Shown here piece by piece: positions 38,890 through 51,302 of a stretch of 64,000 nucleotides of DNA. The position numbers and the translations under genes were made by a program. This DNA is from Kudoa neothunni (Eukaryota > Cnidaria): positions 5,766,001-5,830,000 of the forward strand of contig OZ199838.1 of assembly GCA_964304625.1 (NCBI GenBank), given 5' to 3'. Under the pieces are notes generated by a model, which ran no database searches, had not been told where the DNA came from, and saw only the letters and a list, made by a program, of their open reading frames with translations. Position 1 is the first letter of the stretch. Each line of letters starts with the position of its first letter.

Positions 38890-40396
38890 TACTAATCCCC
38901 CGGTCCGAAATGGGGTCACAAATGACCCCATTTCAGCTATTCTGTTTTTAACTCCAAGAATTCTGATCTCACCAATTAATGCATTTAGGAATATCTAGAT
39001 GAAACTATGGGTTTTGAGTTGAACAAATTTTTATTCGTTTAAGCATTAAAAAATAGCTACACCACATGTTTTATGAGGAAAGATTATTTTTTGCTTTATT
39101 TTAAAACAAAAAAAGTATAATTGTATCAATTTTTTTTAAGTTAAGGAATTAGATTTTAATGGTTTTATTATTATAACTCAAAAAATGCAATTTCGTTTCT
39201 AGCTAAGCTGTAATATAATTAACGACAATTAGTCCGTACACAATCAGATTAACATTCCTTCTGTATTAATGAAACGTAATTTTCTTAATGTTTTTTATGT
39301 TAACTTATGTTTTAAAAAAATATTTATTTATTACTAAACAATATGATCTCGAATAATACATACAACGGTATCGAATAGCTTATACAAAATAATCTTAACT
39401 CAAATTCCGGTGATCAATCTGATTTTAAAATATCGTAACTGATGTTTTCATTTCCCAAGGACCAAGGATAAGAAGCTCACATTCTTTTGTTCAAATTGCG
39501 GTAAGTTATCTCATGTAACAAGTGACTCGAATAATTTTCTCATATAAATTTATTATTATTAATGTAAGATCTGTTGGAGAGATATTTTTCAGTACACTAT
39601 AAAAATGAAGGGTTAATTTAATTGGGCCGTTTTAATACGCCCGATTCCTACCAATTGGTGAGTCATGCAGTTAACTTAGTATAATCGGCTATATTTGATT
39701 ATATACTTTAATTGAAAATTCAGAACAAATTAAACGATGAAGTATAATCAAAAATATATTCAACCGCATACTGTTTGTAACATTAATAACCCCTTCCAAC
39801 GTCTTAGAAAAATATCTATATTTTTCATATTACCTCAAATATTTGTATAATTCGACATGATAATGAAAAATGAATTTTCAATGCTGTCTCAATGCAGTGT
39901 TTTGAAAAGCAATGAGATGATCCAAATATAATTAATCCATTCGGCGGTTTCCGAAAGATAACGAATATGCTGGTCGCGTCGACCGTCCGGGCGGAGTCAT
40001 GTTCCTATTTCATTTCGGGTTATTTTAATTTTTAATTGATTAATTCGGAGAGTATTTTTGTTTTTGTGATACATGTTAACCGTTCATAGACTTTGGCGTT
40101 AAAAATCTAATTAAATTGGTGATAGCTGACCTACTTAGACGTGCTCACGATTCGCATCAAAAACTATAAATTAGAATCCAATTTACTTATGTATAGCGTG
40201 AAATTATGTCAGAAAATGTGCTTAGTTAATTTGATAAAAAATTTGAAGCTTTTAACGTTGTTTTTATCTGGGGTCAAAAGAGAACCCGTCGGCTCACGCG
40301 TTATGGTCACGCACTCAACACAAGGAGGGTTAAGAACATTCACGATTTTAATTAAGTAACTTTACAAAATTTGTGCAAAATCGGTTGCTGACCGTA

Positions 40397-40994
40397 CAGC
40401 TAAATGAAAACTTGCAACAATTAATTTTTATTGCTAACATTATTATCTCTTTATCCATCATTAACTGTAGTACACTTCGTTACAAACAACTATGCAGCCT
40501 TTTATATCAACCTAAATAATTTAAAGTAGAATTAGGTCGGGCACGTGGCGCCAAGGTAGACAGGGTAAGCAGTGCCTAGCCTGAGAGTACAAAACAACAA
40601 CAAAAATTTTCTTATAAAAATAGTTTTTATTTAATTTAATATTGTTATATTAATTTATCTTCTTATTTTGTATAAAATAGTAAAAAGTGTGATAATTTTT
40701 TGAAAGAATCGGCACAAACTAGCACGTGTCGCATGCACCAGTCAACACGCGGCATTTTATTGGCCTCTGGAAGCAGAATCTTCGCTTCCTCTCGGCTCAA
40801 AATTCAAAGCACAATTGTTATATACTTTTTCCGACAACTTTTATTCGTTTTTTTCAGTTACGAATTAATAAATTTTTTATATTTTATTTATAGAAACACT
40901 AGGCATTACACTTTACGGAATAAATCATTTTGTAATAATTATACTCTAATGGTTAATCCCTGTTTTATTTACTTTAAAGATAACCGTAGGAATC
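40397..40994. other. Possible left terminus of a ZMYM-type hAT element
   Basis: Around 40540-40600 there is a less AT-rich block (GGCGCCAAGGTAGACAGG, GTGCCTAGCCTGAGAG) just upstream of the zinc-finger ORF at 40995. It may be the 5' end of that transposon. The partner terminus was not found, so the limits are unknown. Confidence 0.3.
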
Positions 40995-41273
40995 ATGAAT
41001 AATAGTGAATATTTGAATGTATTCACAAAACTTTCTTATGAAGAAAAAGTGAAAATTATTACTGATGATAGACCTACCCCAGAATTTCCACAATTACAAC
41101 AGAAGAAGGATAAAATTACCAGAACACTCCAAACTATCTGGTACAATAACAAAGAATGGTTATGTGGTTGTATTACAACAAATCAACCTTTTTGTTTTCC
41201 ATTCATGCATTTCTCTGCATCCTGCGAAAGGGTTTGGGTGAATAAAGGGTATTGTGACTTAAAAATTTTTTGA
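40995..41273 (+). pseudogene. ZMYM/TTF-type zinc-finger hAT transposase, N-terminal fragment
   Basis: 92 codons from ATG 40995: MNNSEYLNVFTKLSYEEKV, RTLQTIWYNNKEWLCGC, QPFCFPFMHFSASCERVWVN and KGYCDLKIF. The order W.CGC...FCFP...VW...GY.DLK is that of the TTF-type zinc finger at the start of ZMYM-like hAT transposases. The frame then stops, and no DUF4371 or hAT dimerisation region follows. Present identically in copy 2 (62007-62285). Confidence 0.6.
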
Positions 41274-41879
41274 CAGTTTCAAAACTCACGGTAATTTAAT
41301 ATTGGGGTAACATCATTGAGTGTTTACCCCAAGCAAATATTCACGCCACATGCCTGAAATAGGTATATGTTTTGAATTTTTTAGAATGAAAGTTCAATTT
41401 AGCGGGCGGCTTTAATAAAATCTAAGGACAGAACCCTAATATTTTAAGACTTCGATATATCTGAACATAAAATACACTGACAATTCATCATCATTTACGC
41501 AAATGTTACACGTATTAATATTTCTTGAATAAAATAAGAATCATTTTTGTGTAGATTTCTCTGGGATTGAAATAATATGGCTAAGGTTTCCCAAATTGTG
41601 GGTCAAAAGTGCCACTCAGTTTTATAAATTTAATAACTACATTTGTTTAAATGATTTTTCAATATAATATAGAATATTTTGTAATTCGAGATTCTATAAA
41701 ATTAAATTCAATCCGCTGTCAGAAAATTTGGAAATGGATGCATATAAGTTTATCTGATGGCAATATGGATCATGAAACAAGCCGCCTTACATCTCTCCGA
41801 AACAAAGAGGTTAAAGTAAAAAATTTCTTCTTATAACAAAATCAAGATTTTACATTTTACAATTGTGTACTAAAAATAT

Positions 41880-43200
41880 ATTTTCATATTACTACGACTC
41901 TGAGGATGACAATAATACTAATGAAATAATTTATACGTTAACATCTAGAGACGGATAAAATTGGTTTTACTAATCTAAAAAGAAACAAATAAATAACTAA
42001 TTCATAAAATTATTTTAAAATCTATTGTGATTTAAAGAAAAAAGTTTTAGCATAGTCACGTACGCTATTAATGGCTTTGTTGATACTTTCCACGATTAAT
42101 TGTTCTATTTTTATTGTTGAATACGCTAATCACTACGTAAGAAATCATCGACTAAAGCCAAATATCTTAAGGAAAGATGTTATGACGTAATATAATGGTT
42201 CTTGCTGGTTTATTGGTGTAAAGGAAGATAAAAGTATGGATGTTGGTGAATTCTGGTAAAAAATAGAGATTATGCACAATTAACACGAAATCTTGCTTTC
42301 GCTTGCTGAAAAAAATTAACCTCTTGCATGAGACTCCGCAAAGAAAGGTTAAAAACTCAACGCGATAAGCTGGCTTCTATAAAAGACCTTTTGAAACATT
42401 TTATTGATAATTGTGGTACAAATTGCTTCAAAAGTATGCACGTTATATAAGACAAACAAATATTTGTTTTTCGTTGCAGATATGACCTTTAAATGTACAT
42501 CCTCAAATAAGTCTGATAACTATAGAATCCAAACATGGGAATTGGACGATTTAAAAAACTCCTACCTATTTGACGCGAAAGTTTCTGTTGGAAACGATAT
42601 TAAAAAATAGTTCCATCATTAGGTAATTCTTTTAAAAAGTGTAGGCCGACAAATTTTCAAAGCTGGTAGGGATGTTACAACAGATAATTTTTTCACAAAT
42701 TATCGCTTGCAAGATTTCTACTAAGTCAAAAAATGACGAGTAATTTCTATGTTAGAATAGAAAATTTCTGATTTTTGAATTTTAGAATTTAAACAAAAAA
42801 GTAAGTGGTAATGAATTTTTGTTTCAAGGTCACTCTCGTCAAATGTAACTCAAAAAGAACTAGTTAATTGTTTGGTTTATCAAACCCTCATTATGAAACG
42901 AGTATTGATGAAGAGAATAGGAAACTCAAAATTCTTACATACTTTAACTCCACAAAGGTTTGTGTGGACAGTTGACCACGTTAAAGGCATTTTTCCTTAA
43001 CAAAAAATACAAGATGGTCTTATTTTAGAATATCTCGGTTATTGCATCACAAAGAATGTATTTGGTGTACTGTGCGAAACACCTTGCATTTCTAAACAAG
43101 TATAAGAAAAGAGATAAGTAAGAATCCATGAAACTACTCACAGGCGGATTTTTATTTGAATATTCCACGTAGCAACGAGCAATTTACTGAAAGACCAAAG
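41880..43200 (+). pseudogene. piggyBac transposase relic
   Basis: Degenerate plus-strand fragments in piggyBac order: acidic DSEDDNNTNEIIYTLTSRDG near 41900; NKSDNYRIQTWELDDLKNSY and LFDAKVSVGND (about 42505-42600, corresponding to the KPDKYG..LW.L.D...GY segment with a catalytic Asp); VTTDNFFTNYRLQDF near 42680 (the DNFFTS motif, second Asp); and ENRKLKILTYFNSTKVCVDS near 42930, resembling the YN.TKGGVD motif. Frames are broken throughout. No TTAA-flanked TIR was identified. The left part of a second copy is at 62890-64000. Confidence 0.65.
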
Positions 43201-43202
43201 AT

Positions 43203-43764
43203 TTTACACGAAGGTTTAAATAAATAGCATGAATTTTTATAACCACTCAGAATGTAAGAAAATCTCTACTCAATAAAAAATATAGCAAGACGATCTGACA
43301 AATTCAAAAAGAAATAAATAATTTGGATTAAAAATTTTACTTTGTCCCGAATTAAATGGAGTTAATTAAATATTATAAATATATTAATATCTTTATTATT
43401 TCGCAATAACATTAATTCTTTGAGAGGCGCACAGAATATAAATATAATTTTTATCATTCAAATATTGAAACACTACAAATTATTTCCTTTAGAACTTTAT
43501 TTTTATGTTATTTTAGTTGATATTTTGAAATATTTTAAAAATTAATACATTTTAGGTTCATTCATTTTTGTAAATGAAATGAAATTAACATTTTATCACA
43601 TAAGTTTGAAGAAGTTATAAGTATAACAAAATTCATTTTAAATTTAAATAAACAGTGGAGAAGATTATGTCAAAGCTTTAAATGTTCCATTCTATATTTT
43701 GCAGTAAATAAAAAAGAATGTATATAATTTTATTGAGAGAACAGCATTCACACATAGTTATCCA
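43203..43764. other. Non-coding stretch beyond the piggyBac relic
   Basis: AT-rich, likely holding the 3' UTR of the minus-strand MBOAT gene. Nothing else seen. Confidence 0.4.
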
Positions 43765-44242
43765 CTATTTTTCGGTATTACACACTATGTGTTTAATGAA
43801 TGCAATCAAAAAGAGAATGACGATATAGGCATGTCCAAAGAAGAGGACATCTTTCCAAATATTGAAACAATCTTGCAGAGAATCAAGAAAAAAGAAAGGT
43901 AATATGGAGTATTCGATGAGTCTTATGTTGATAAACCAAGCTAAAATGGTAGTGAAGAGTATTGGAAGTGATTTTTTGTAGGCGGCTGATTTTAATAAAT
44001 CAGTCAATTTATAGCATCTATGGTATCGAGGCAACCAGTTGACAAACGCATATTTGAAATATTTTTGAGCAAACGCCACAGAAATAGTAATAAAGAAGCT
44101 GATATAATAGCCTGAGTGTATTCCGTGCCAAAAAGCGCTAAACATTAATGAAATGGGTACTCTATTATTAAACAAATAATTAGGATAGGAATAAAAATTA
44201 CACAATTACTTGAAAGGTGTTACGACTAAACCTCCTATATAA
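43765..44242 (-). CDS. Membrane-bound O-acyltransferase (MBOAT) family, C-terminal part, cut by the assembly gap
   Basis: Minus-strand exon 44161-43765 joins through a 48-nt GT-AG intron (44162-44209) to an open upstream exon that runs into the N gap (GGLVVTPFK). The joined frame reads VPISLMFSAFWHGIHSGYY, with the MBOAT active-site His in SAFWHG. Hydrophobic segments follow: ISFFITISVAF, LPILFTTILAWFI, and HAYIVILFLIAFI near the end (NTEK). MBOAT enzymes acylate lysophospholipids or other acceptors in the ER membrane. The H..GYY context is like lysophospholipid acyltransferases (MBOAT1/2/7), but the substrate cannot be assigned. The N-terminal two thirds are missing. Confidence 0.8.
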
Positions 44243-44442
44243 NNNNNNNNNNNNNNNNNNNNNNNNNNNNNNNNNNNNNNNNNNNNNNNNNNNNNNNNNN
44301 NNNNNNNNNNNNNNNNNNNNNNNNNNNNNNNNNNNNNNNNNNNNNNNNNNNNNNNNNNNNNNNNNNNNNNNNNNNNNNNNNNNNNNNNNNNNNNNNNNNN
44401 NNNNNNNNNNNNNNNNNNNNNNNNNNNNNNNNNNNNNNNNNN
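44243..44442. other. Assembly gap (200 N)
   Basis: Exactly 200 N bases, a typical scaffolding placeholder rather than a measured distance. Sequence after the gap restarts at the equivalent of base 23430. Confidence 0.99.
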
Positions 44443-44756
44443 GTCCTTAGACCTCGTTGAAAACGTCCGCTATGTTGAACATTCAGTGATTAAATTCAAT
44501 GCTGAGAGTTGTAATTTTGCATCGTCTAATTATTTGAATTATTTATGTTGAAGTTGACGAGATTTGTGACTGTTGCTGGGAAAGAGCGCATTAAAATTTA
44601 TGTCGGGCCAAAGGATATAAATTTGAGCAGTAAAAATTAATTTACTCATGTTTTCTTCTATCTCTATATATTTTTTCTTTTTCTATCTCCCTTGAACAAT
44701 CCAAGGACCAAAAAATAACGTTTCGAATATCACTTTAAGGGAATTTAAATAATTCG

Positions 44757-44823
44757 GGGATGCAGATTAAATCCGGCACTGACGTTCAATTATTTAGTTT
44801 TGGTGCCGGGGTTTTTGCATCCC
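44757..44823. repeat. Short inverted repeat, second copy
   Basis: Same GGGATGCA...TGCATCCC hairpin as at 23744-23810. Confidence 0.55.
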
Positions 44824-46094
44824 TGCACAGAATTGATCATGATTTCAATTTCGCTAATTGCAATCGTTGAAAGTATGATGCTCAAAAATTTTTAGTTATT
44901 CCGCTTCTAGGGGTTAATCCAAAAATTCGATATATTTTTTGAATGTTATTAAGAAACGTCTCTATACGAAATCTTCCCAAAGCAACGCTGGGCAGTCCGC
45001 GTTAGGTATTATTATTAGGCTACATCTCTAAAAAATAAACGAGACACAAAAGAAAGAGATTGATAACATCTTTATAAATTGTTGTTAAATAATTATTCCT
45101 AAAGGCATTTTAAGCATTACTGACAACTTGTTGAGTTTAATAACCCTAAATAATATAATTCTGTAGACATCATTAAATAAGTCACAAACCGCATTATGCA
45201 AAAATTTCTCCTACCTAATATTAATATCACTTAATTTACTCCCAGTTTAAAACCCATGAGTTATATAATACATCAGTTGAATTAATCATATAAACAATAT
45301 TAAAATGAAATAACTTCTCTAGGGTTAATAAATTAATACAATGATTCTCCAAATGGGTTCTGTGGTACCCGAAGGTTCCACGAAGCGAGGACAGGGGTTC
45401 CACAAAGCTACAATGAAAAACAATATTTAATCATAACCTAAGAAATTGGTACATATCGTATCTTATGACGTCAGTGAATGTTTCACTGATAGCTGGCCCT
45501 CGCCCATGAGCTACGCATCATCGTACGTGCAGGAAGAATGTGCTGTTTTTCTGTTAATACAAGTATTTCTTTTATTCTACAAATTATTTGAACCATTCTT
45601 AAATCTTTAAATGGATCAATTCTCAGAAAAGATAAGTAGAACATCGTCTAAAGAAGACGCAGAAATAGATTAACTTGAAAATGAACGATCTGCGAGCTCT
45701 CATTAAAGATGTTGTGTCCAAATTCAGAAAGCGGTTAGAAAAAGAAAACACGGTATATGTTCTAATTTACTGTGTGTTTTAAATTATTTTCTTTATTAAA
45801 ATATTTATTTGCTGTTACGATTTCGTTGTGTTTAACAAATAAAATTTTCCTTTTATTCGATAAAGTTTTCATACGTAACATAAATAAATGTTAAAATATA
45901 GTCAGACTTAATAACATTTTAAACATTCATAAATTTTATTTTATGAGTTTGATTATATTTGAGTCACCAAAATCATATTAAATCCATAATTATACTATAT
46001 CGCGACAAATATTTGATTGTATGGAAATAATGAATTCCGAAATATAAGAGAAAACTCATTTTGTTGAATCAAGTGAGTATGTTAAGAATTAAAG

Positions 46095-47875
46095 TTAAAT
46101 TGATGGACATGGGTCGGGACATTCACGGAGATAGGATTGACTGATTTGGTCAGACAATTTCATCACGGTTGTATGAATTGTTAGCTATATTTCAAAATAA
46201 ACAAGATAATGCTAAACAAATAAATACCTTGTTAAGAATCGGTTTTGTTGAGAGAATATTGAGAAGTGATTCGACCAAATTCTCTTCTAAAGCTCCTTTT
46301 CTATCCTAAAATCAATTTACACATAAACCTTGCTAGATATATAATTTGGTGTACGTGTTTTAATAATTTGATACATTTATCACACTAAAAAGTTACAAAT
46401 ATCACCAACACAAAGCGAAAAAACCGTACAACAGTGTATCTATTATCAAATGGAGGATCTGGATAAATTTTGTCATAATTGGAAATATGTAAAAACCAAT
46501 GATCCGAGTTTTCATCCATTCTATATTATAGCCATTAATTAAATTTATCATTTGAATTACGTTTCGATGGCATCAACTGTGCGCTTGCCTCTAGTTATCA
46601 AGGCTGCCTACAATGAGGTGAATAATATCAGCGTAAACCAACCAATTTACTTTATGTTTATTACTCCCAATAGTGATGTAGGAAGGAGCAATAAATTTTT
46701 CATTTGTAAATCTTTCAAGAGCATCCTCGTAACTATAAAATTCATTCATAAATATCAAACTGAATCGAATACTTTGTTTGACTTAAAATCAAATCTCTTG
46801 CAACAAAACTCACAAGTTTTTCCTTACCCATGTTTTTGATTAGATCTATGTGTATTAGGAGTTTTTAGTTTACATACTGCGAAATGAATTAGAATCGGTA
46901 CCAAATATTGAGGGGACTAACGTGAATCTCTGGTTAATCGAAAAGGTGAAACCATTCTAACGCATAGATATTATGTTGTAAATTTAAGAATTTTAATGCT
47001 TACGGTTGACATAGCTGTGAGGAACCCAATAAATCCCACAAAACCGCTTGATTTAGCTATGGGTTTCTGATCTCTCTAAAAACTATTTTATAATCAGCTC
47101 AACAAAAATTCATACCTCCCAAGTAATTTCTATCGCCATTTTTCTCAGTAAAGTGGTCATCAACCAACTATGATCGGTCTTATTCCACCCAAGAAATAAC
47201 CCAAAATCAAGATTTCTTCCATGATATATCTCCCCTAAGCATACTTCAATAGACGAACCAATAGTAAATCAACCAGTAATGCTATTCTTCATAACAATAG
47301 AAGTGCAGAATGTGGATATTTCATAAAATAAATTAACAACAACTATGGATTCTAATGGAACGTCCGCTCCTTTCGAAACACCTTTCATCTCAGCTACATA
47401 TTCTTCGGGGATCGATGGAATTAAAAATTTCTGTATAATAATTGTATTCATTTGCTGAATCTACCCAATTTACCATATATGAGCGTAGAAGTCGGAATAG
47501 AATTCCAAACTTGTTTTCGATAGTTTTCAACAAATTTTGTAACTTCATAGAATTTTAATTTATTTAAAGATAGAAAGAATTTACGTCTTTCTTATGCACT
47601 CTCGATATGTTCACCCATCGCAATTCTGGTTGTGTGTTTAAACTTATCACATAATTCTCAAGCAAGTTTCTAATTAAAAATCATTTTTTAACTTTTTGTA
47701 GATATGATTTGTGGTATTTCAAAATGTTACTTCGATGTGAGATTATTATTCGTTTCACAAATTCTGGTGACCTAGAACAAGTCAATTCAATTAGAATCAG
47801 GTAACTATTCACTTTGAAGAAATTTTCACAATTAGAAAGTGAGACAGATGCTATGAAAAGCCAGATAAATATCAT
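46095..47875 (-). CDS. ASAH1: Acid ceramidase, second copy
   Basis: Same 15-exon structure and length as 25082-26862, with no length change across the gene, so it is predicted intact at 391 residues. One substitution was seen: plus-strand base 47847 is G where copy 1 has A at 26834, changing residue 10 in the signal peptide from Phe to Ser. The hydrophobic core should still act as a signal. The nucleophile Cys and the YLRECPDPCPSI ending are unchanged. Confidence 0.92.
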
Positions 47876-48770
47876 TTTCTACCAATTATTGAACCACTGC
47901 AATTTCCTAATCTTAATAGGATTTTTTGGTAAATCAGTAAATTCTACAAAACAACAAAATCCATTCTATTTAATTTTTCCATTATTTTAAAAAATGTTAA
48001 TTATGATATTTTCGAAAATGTACCATTTTACGTTTATCTAACGATAATTATGGCATGATTATAAAATGGCCGTAGTATTAGTGTGTAAGACGATTGTCGC
48101 AATACAATCCGATCAATAAGATATTTCCTAAAAATTCTATAGAGATTATAAATATTAATGAAAATATATTAACTCGTTTTAGACAAAACATTAATAAAAG
48201 ATATTAATGATGAATAATATGATTTAATTAAACGTTCATCTATAATGATTACATGCATCAGGTTATTTTTATAATTAAGCCTTAGATTCACTGATACAAT
48301 AAAGCCACTTACGCTTAAATACAGTAAGATAAAGATTTTAAATTATGCACAGAAATATTTGAACCGTGTGTAATAAAGGATAGATGAATACTCATAACCA
48401 AAAACTATCCATTCCCAAATTTGCACATGCCAACAACAAAAAATCGTAACAAATTTTAAATATATATACAACTGCTTAAGAAAGCTAACTCCTGGAGTTT
48501 TTTATAATGACTTTTTGAAATTTTTAACCATCGAGCATCTGTGGAAAACATTTACGCGAATACCTGGAGATGGCCGCTGTGTCAATACGTCCATATGCAA
48601 AAATGGATTAAAATAAAAAAAATCATTGTATTTGAAGTTAAGAACATAATTATCTTCATTAGTTTTTACATTATAAAATATAATAAATTTGTAAAAATAA
48701 ATCAATGATGCATTTTTCTGAGGATTATTTGCGAACGTGCGCAAAACAGGAATAACTATGCTTGTAAATA

Positions 48771-49346
48771 CAGTAGGCAACCGATGATACGCGCTTTCAT
48801 CGACACGACGTATTCAAAGTTTCTATTGGGTGAAACATTTTATGATATTTTTGTGATTGTAAAAAGATAAGTCTTAAAAATATATCTTAATTAAATTAGG
48901 AGATTTCCAATCTGTTATGCCACTTGACTAACTGATAATACGAGCTTTTTCGGCCAAACCACTTAGATTAAATCGTTTTTATTGGAAACGAGGGAAAAAT
49001 TTTAATTCCGACGGTTGAATTTTTGAGGTATCTCAAAAAATGATCATTTCCATGAAAATGGAAATAGAAATAGAATAAATTTTATTTCAAGACAATGTTA
49101 GTTGCCAATTAAATAATGTTATAGATGTACATAAATAAAAATTTTACCCCAATGTAAATGAATATAAATATTTTATCAATAGATATGATTAAAACAAAAA
49201 TAATTTTAATAATGTTTTTTTGTTATTCTAATTAAAAAAAAGTATAATACCTATGCTGAAAAATAAAGAAAACACAATAACAAATTAAAAGCGCACGCAC
49301 TTTTTTGGGTGGTCCTCGGGGACTACATATTATCGATTGCCTACTG
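48771..49346. mobile_element. Non-autonomous pogo-like MITE, second copy
   Basis: Counterpart of 27758-28333. The base after the right TIR is C instead of T (49347), so the TA flank survives on the left only. Confidence 0.75.
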
Positions 49347-49471
49347 CACTTTGAAGAGCGTGAAAAGGCAGGGATAAACGTTTTTGTTATTTTTTCATTT
49401 TTCACATTTTCTCATAACTACTATTTTATTATGAAATCTCTTCCCCTGTTGACAGAAATATGTTAAACGTA

Positions 49472-51302
49472 CAGTAGTGCAGGGATATTGCGCATTAAAA
49501 ATCCCCCAAATTAGATCCAACGACATGGTTAGTACGCAATTAAGAAATCAGAGATAATATCGATCGTTAGATGAGAAGATTAAAATAATAAATTATTACG
49601 GCGAAATGAAAGGATTCAATGGCTCAATAACTAAAACCGTTGAGAAATTTAATCTCAAATCGATATTTTCTTTGAATAGCATATTATTAAAAAGGAGCGG
49701 TATTACGAACAATTTAAACTCTGGAGACCCAGATCACAGCAGAAAAACCTTAAGAAAAGGGAATTTTTCCACGTTAGATTCCAAAGTTAAGGAGTGGATT
49801 GAGTTAATAAGAACTAATAATATCGAGTTATCAAGGGATGATATAATTAATAATGCTAACGACTATTCATTTGAAGTTAAAAAAACAACTTCTAAAGTTG
49901 GTAGAGGTTGGTTTCAAGGCTTTGCTTCAAGAGTTGGGCTGAAGAAGAACAAATTCACAGGAGAGTCTAAGAGTGTCGATCCTGAAATAGTTTCCTCTTG
50001 GAAAGATCAACTGTTAAAATTGATTGACAATTATGACCCAAAAGATATTTTTAATTAGAATGAGACTGAGCTATTTTATCAGCAAAGAAAAAATAAAATA
50101 TACTTTAAATTTGTATCACAATATGAAATTTGGTGCATGGTTACGTATTTAAAAAGGAGGGAAACTTGCACGGTTCTAAAAATCGAAGAAGAGAGTAACT
50201 ATTCTTGCCATTTTCTCGATGTTTTGAGAAAAATGACCGTTATTAATAATTGGAAATTTTGAAAAACCTCGTTGCTTTCGGAAGATTAAGGATCCCCCAC
50301 TTCCCTATTACGTAGATAAGAAAGCTTGGATGACCAGCTTGATTTTTTCAAAATAACTAACGGAGTGGAATCGTGAACTTTCTCGATGCAAGAGATGTAT
50401 CTTATTATTTGTTGATAATTGTCCAGCCCACCCAACACTAAATTTTTCAAACGTCCAACTCTGTTTTTTCCCATCCAAAACAAACAATGTATTGCAGCAA
50501 TTGGATCAAGGAATTATTAACAGTTTTAAATGTATTTACAAAAATCATCTGACAAATTATTTTATAAATAAAGCCATTTCTAATTCCACGGATGTTTCCG
50601 ATAACAATTTAAGTGATGATCCTCCAGAGTTACTTGAAGCTATGTATATGATTAAAGAAGCATGGCAATTAGTGACTGACGAAACAATAAAAAGCTGTTT
50701 TAAAAAATATCTCTTTTTTAATAACTGTGATTCAGCAGACATCATCCCTTCGTTTGAAAGGAATTTACCAGGAAATCAACTTAGAGACTGCGTTGATTAA
50801 GAATGTGTTAACTTGATAAATAATGGAGTCGACACAATGGATGAATCGTCTTCTAATGAAAATTATGAACAAACTAGCACTATTTGTTCCATAAATAAAG
50901 TTACGAACATTTAAATAAATTGAGGAAATTTTTTTCGTTCATGACCAAGCTATGTTAGAAAATATAACCAAATTAGACTTTTTTATTTGCAACATAAGAC
51001 ACGGTTCGCAAAATACGATAAAATAACCGATTATTTCAAAAAATCTGCATAATTTCGAATTATTATAGTTTATTCACCTTATATTTATTTTTTCGTGTAT
51101 TTACTATTGATTTTTCCCAAATATATTCGAGTTACCATTAATATGGGTGGGCAAATACGGTTGTTAAATACAAAATACAGCGGCGCGCGACTAAGATTTT
51201 TCTCTCATTTTGCGCGCGCGGACATGGATACTACGTAATACAGGGGTACTACGCACCTAAATGTTTCGTCCCAAAAAAGTGTGTAGTATCCCTGCACTAC
51301 TG
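49472..51302 (+). mobile_element. Pogo/Tigger-type transposon, second copy
   Basis: Counterpart of 28459-30290, one base shorter because of a G-run difference near 51243. Same TA flanks and CAGTAGTGCAGGGATA termini. Confidence 0.83.
49606..50800 (+). pseudogene. Jerky/Tigger-like transposase relic, second copy
   Basis: Same reading as 28593-29787: intact 150-codon N-terminal frame, NETELFYQ in place of DETGLFY, broken middle, LQQLDQGIINSFK near the end. Copy 2 differs by three substitutions in the 50390-50510 stretch. Confidence 0.8.

Larger units (their letters stand above)
36892..40394 (-). mobile_element. Pogo-like transposon with subterminal foldback and nested MITE
   Basis: TA flanks at 36890-36891 and 40395-40396. 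Ends read TAGTAGGCGACCGATTTTGC (left) and CGGTCAGCAACCGATTTTGC (right, inverted). Within the left 80 bases ACCGATTTTGCAC reappears inverted as GTGCAAAATCGGT, and GGCGACC as GGTCGCC, making a foldback end. A pogo transposase relic runs on the minus strand, and a separate MITE is nested at 38727-38889. Confidence 0.75.
23430..44242 (+). repeat. Large direct repeat, copy 1
   Basis: From base 23430 the sequence matches 44443 onward, base for base apart from sparse differences. The offset is 21,013 at the left, drifts between 21,008 and 21,013, and is 21,010 at the window end (42990 pairs with 64000). Copy 1 continues past that point to the N gap. Differences seen include substitutions (for example 26834, 28334 and around 29380) and many one-base indels in homopolymers. 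Confidence 0.95.

Noticed and set aside
44217-44450. Open frame across the N gap
   Set aside because: Translation of N bases; not evidence of coding.
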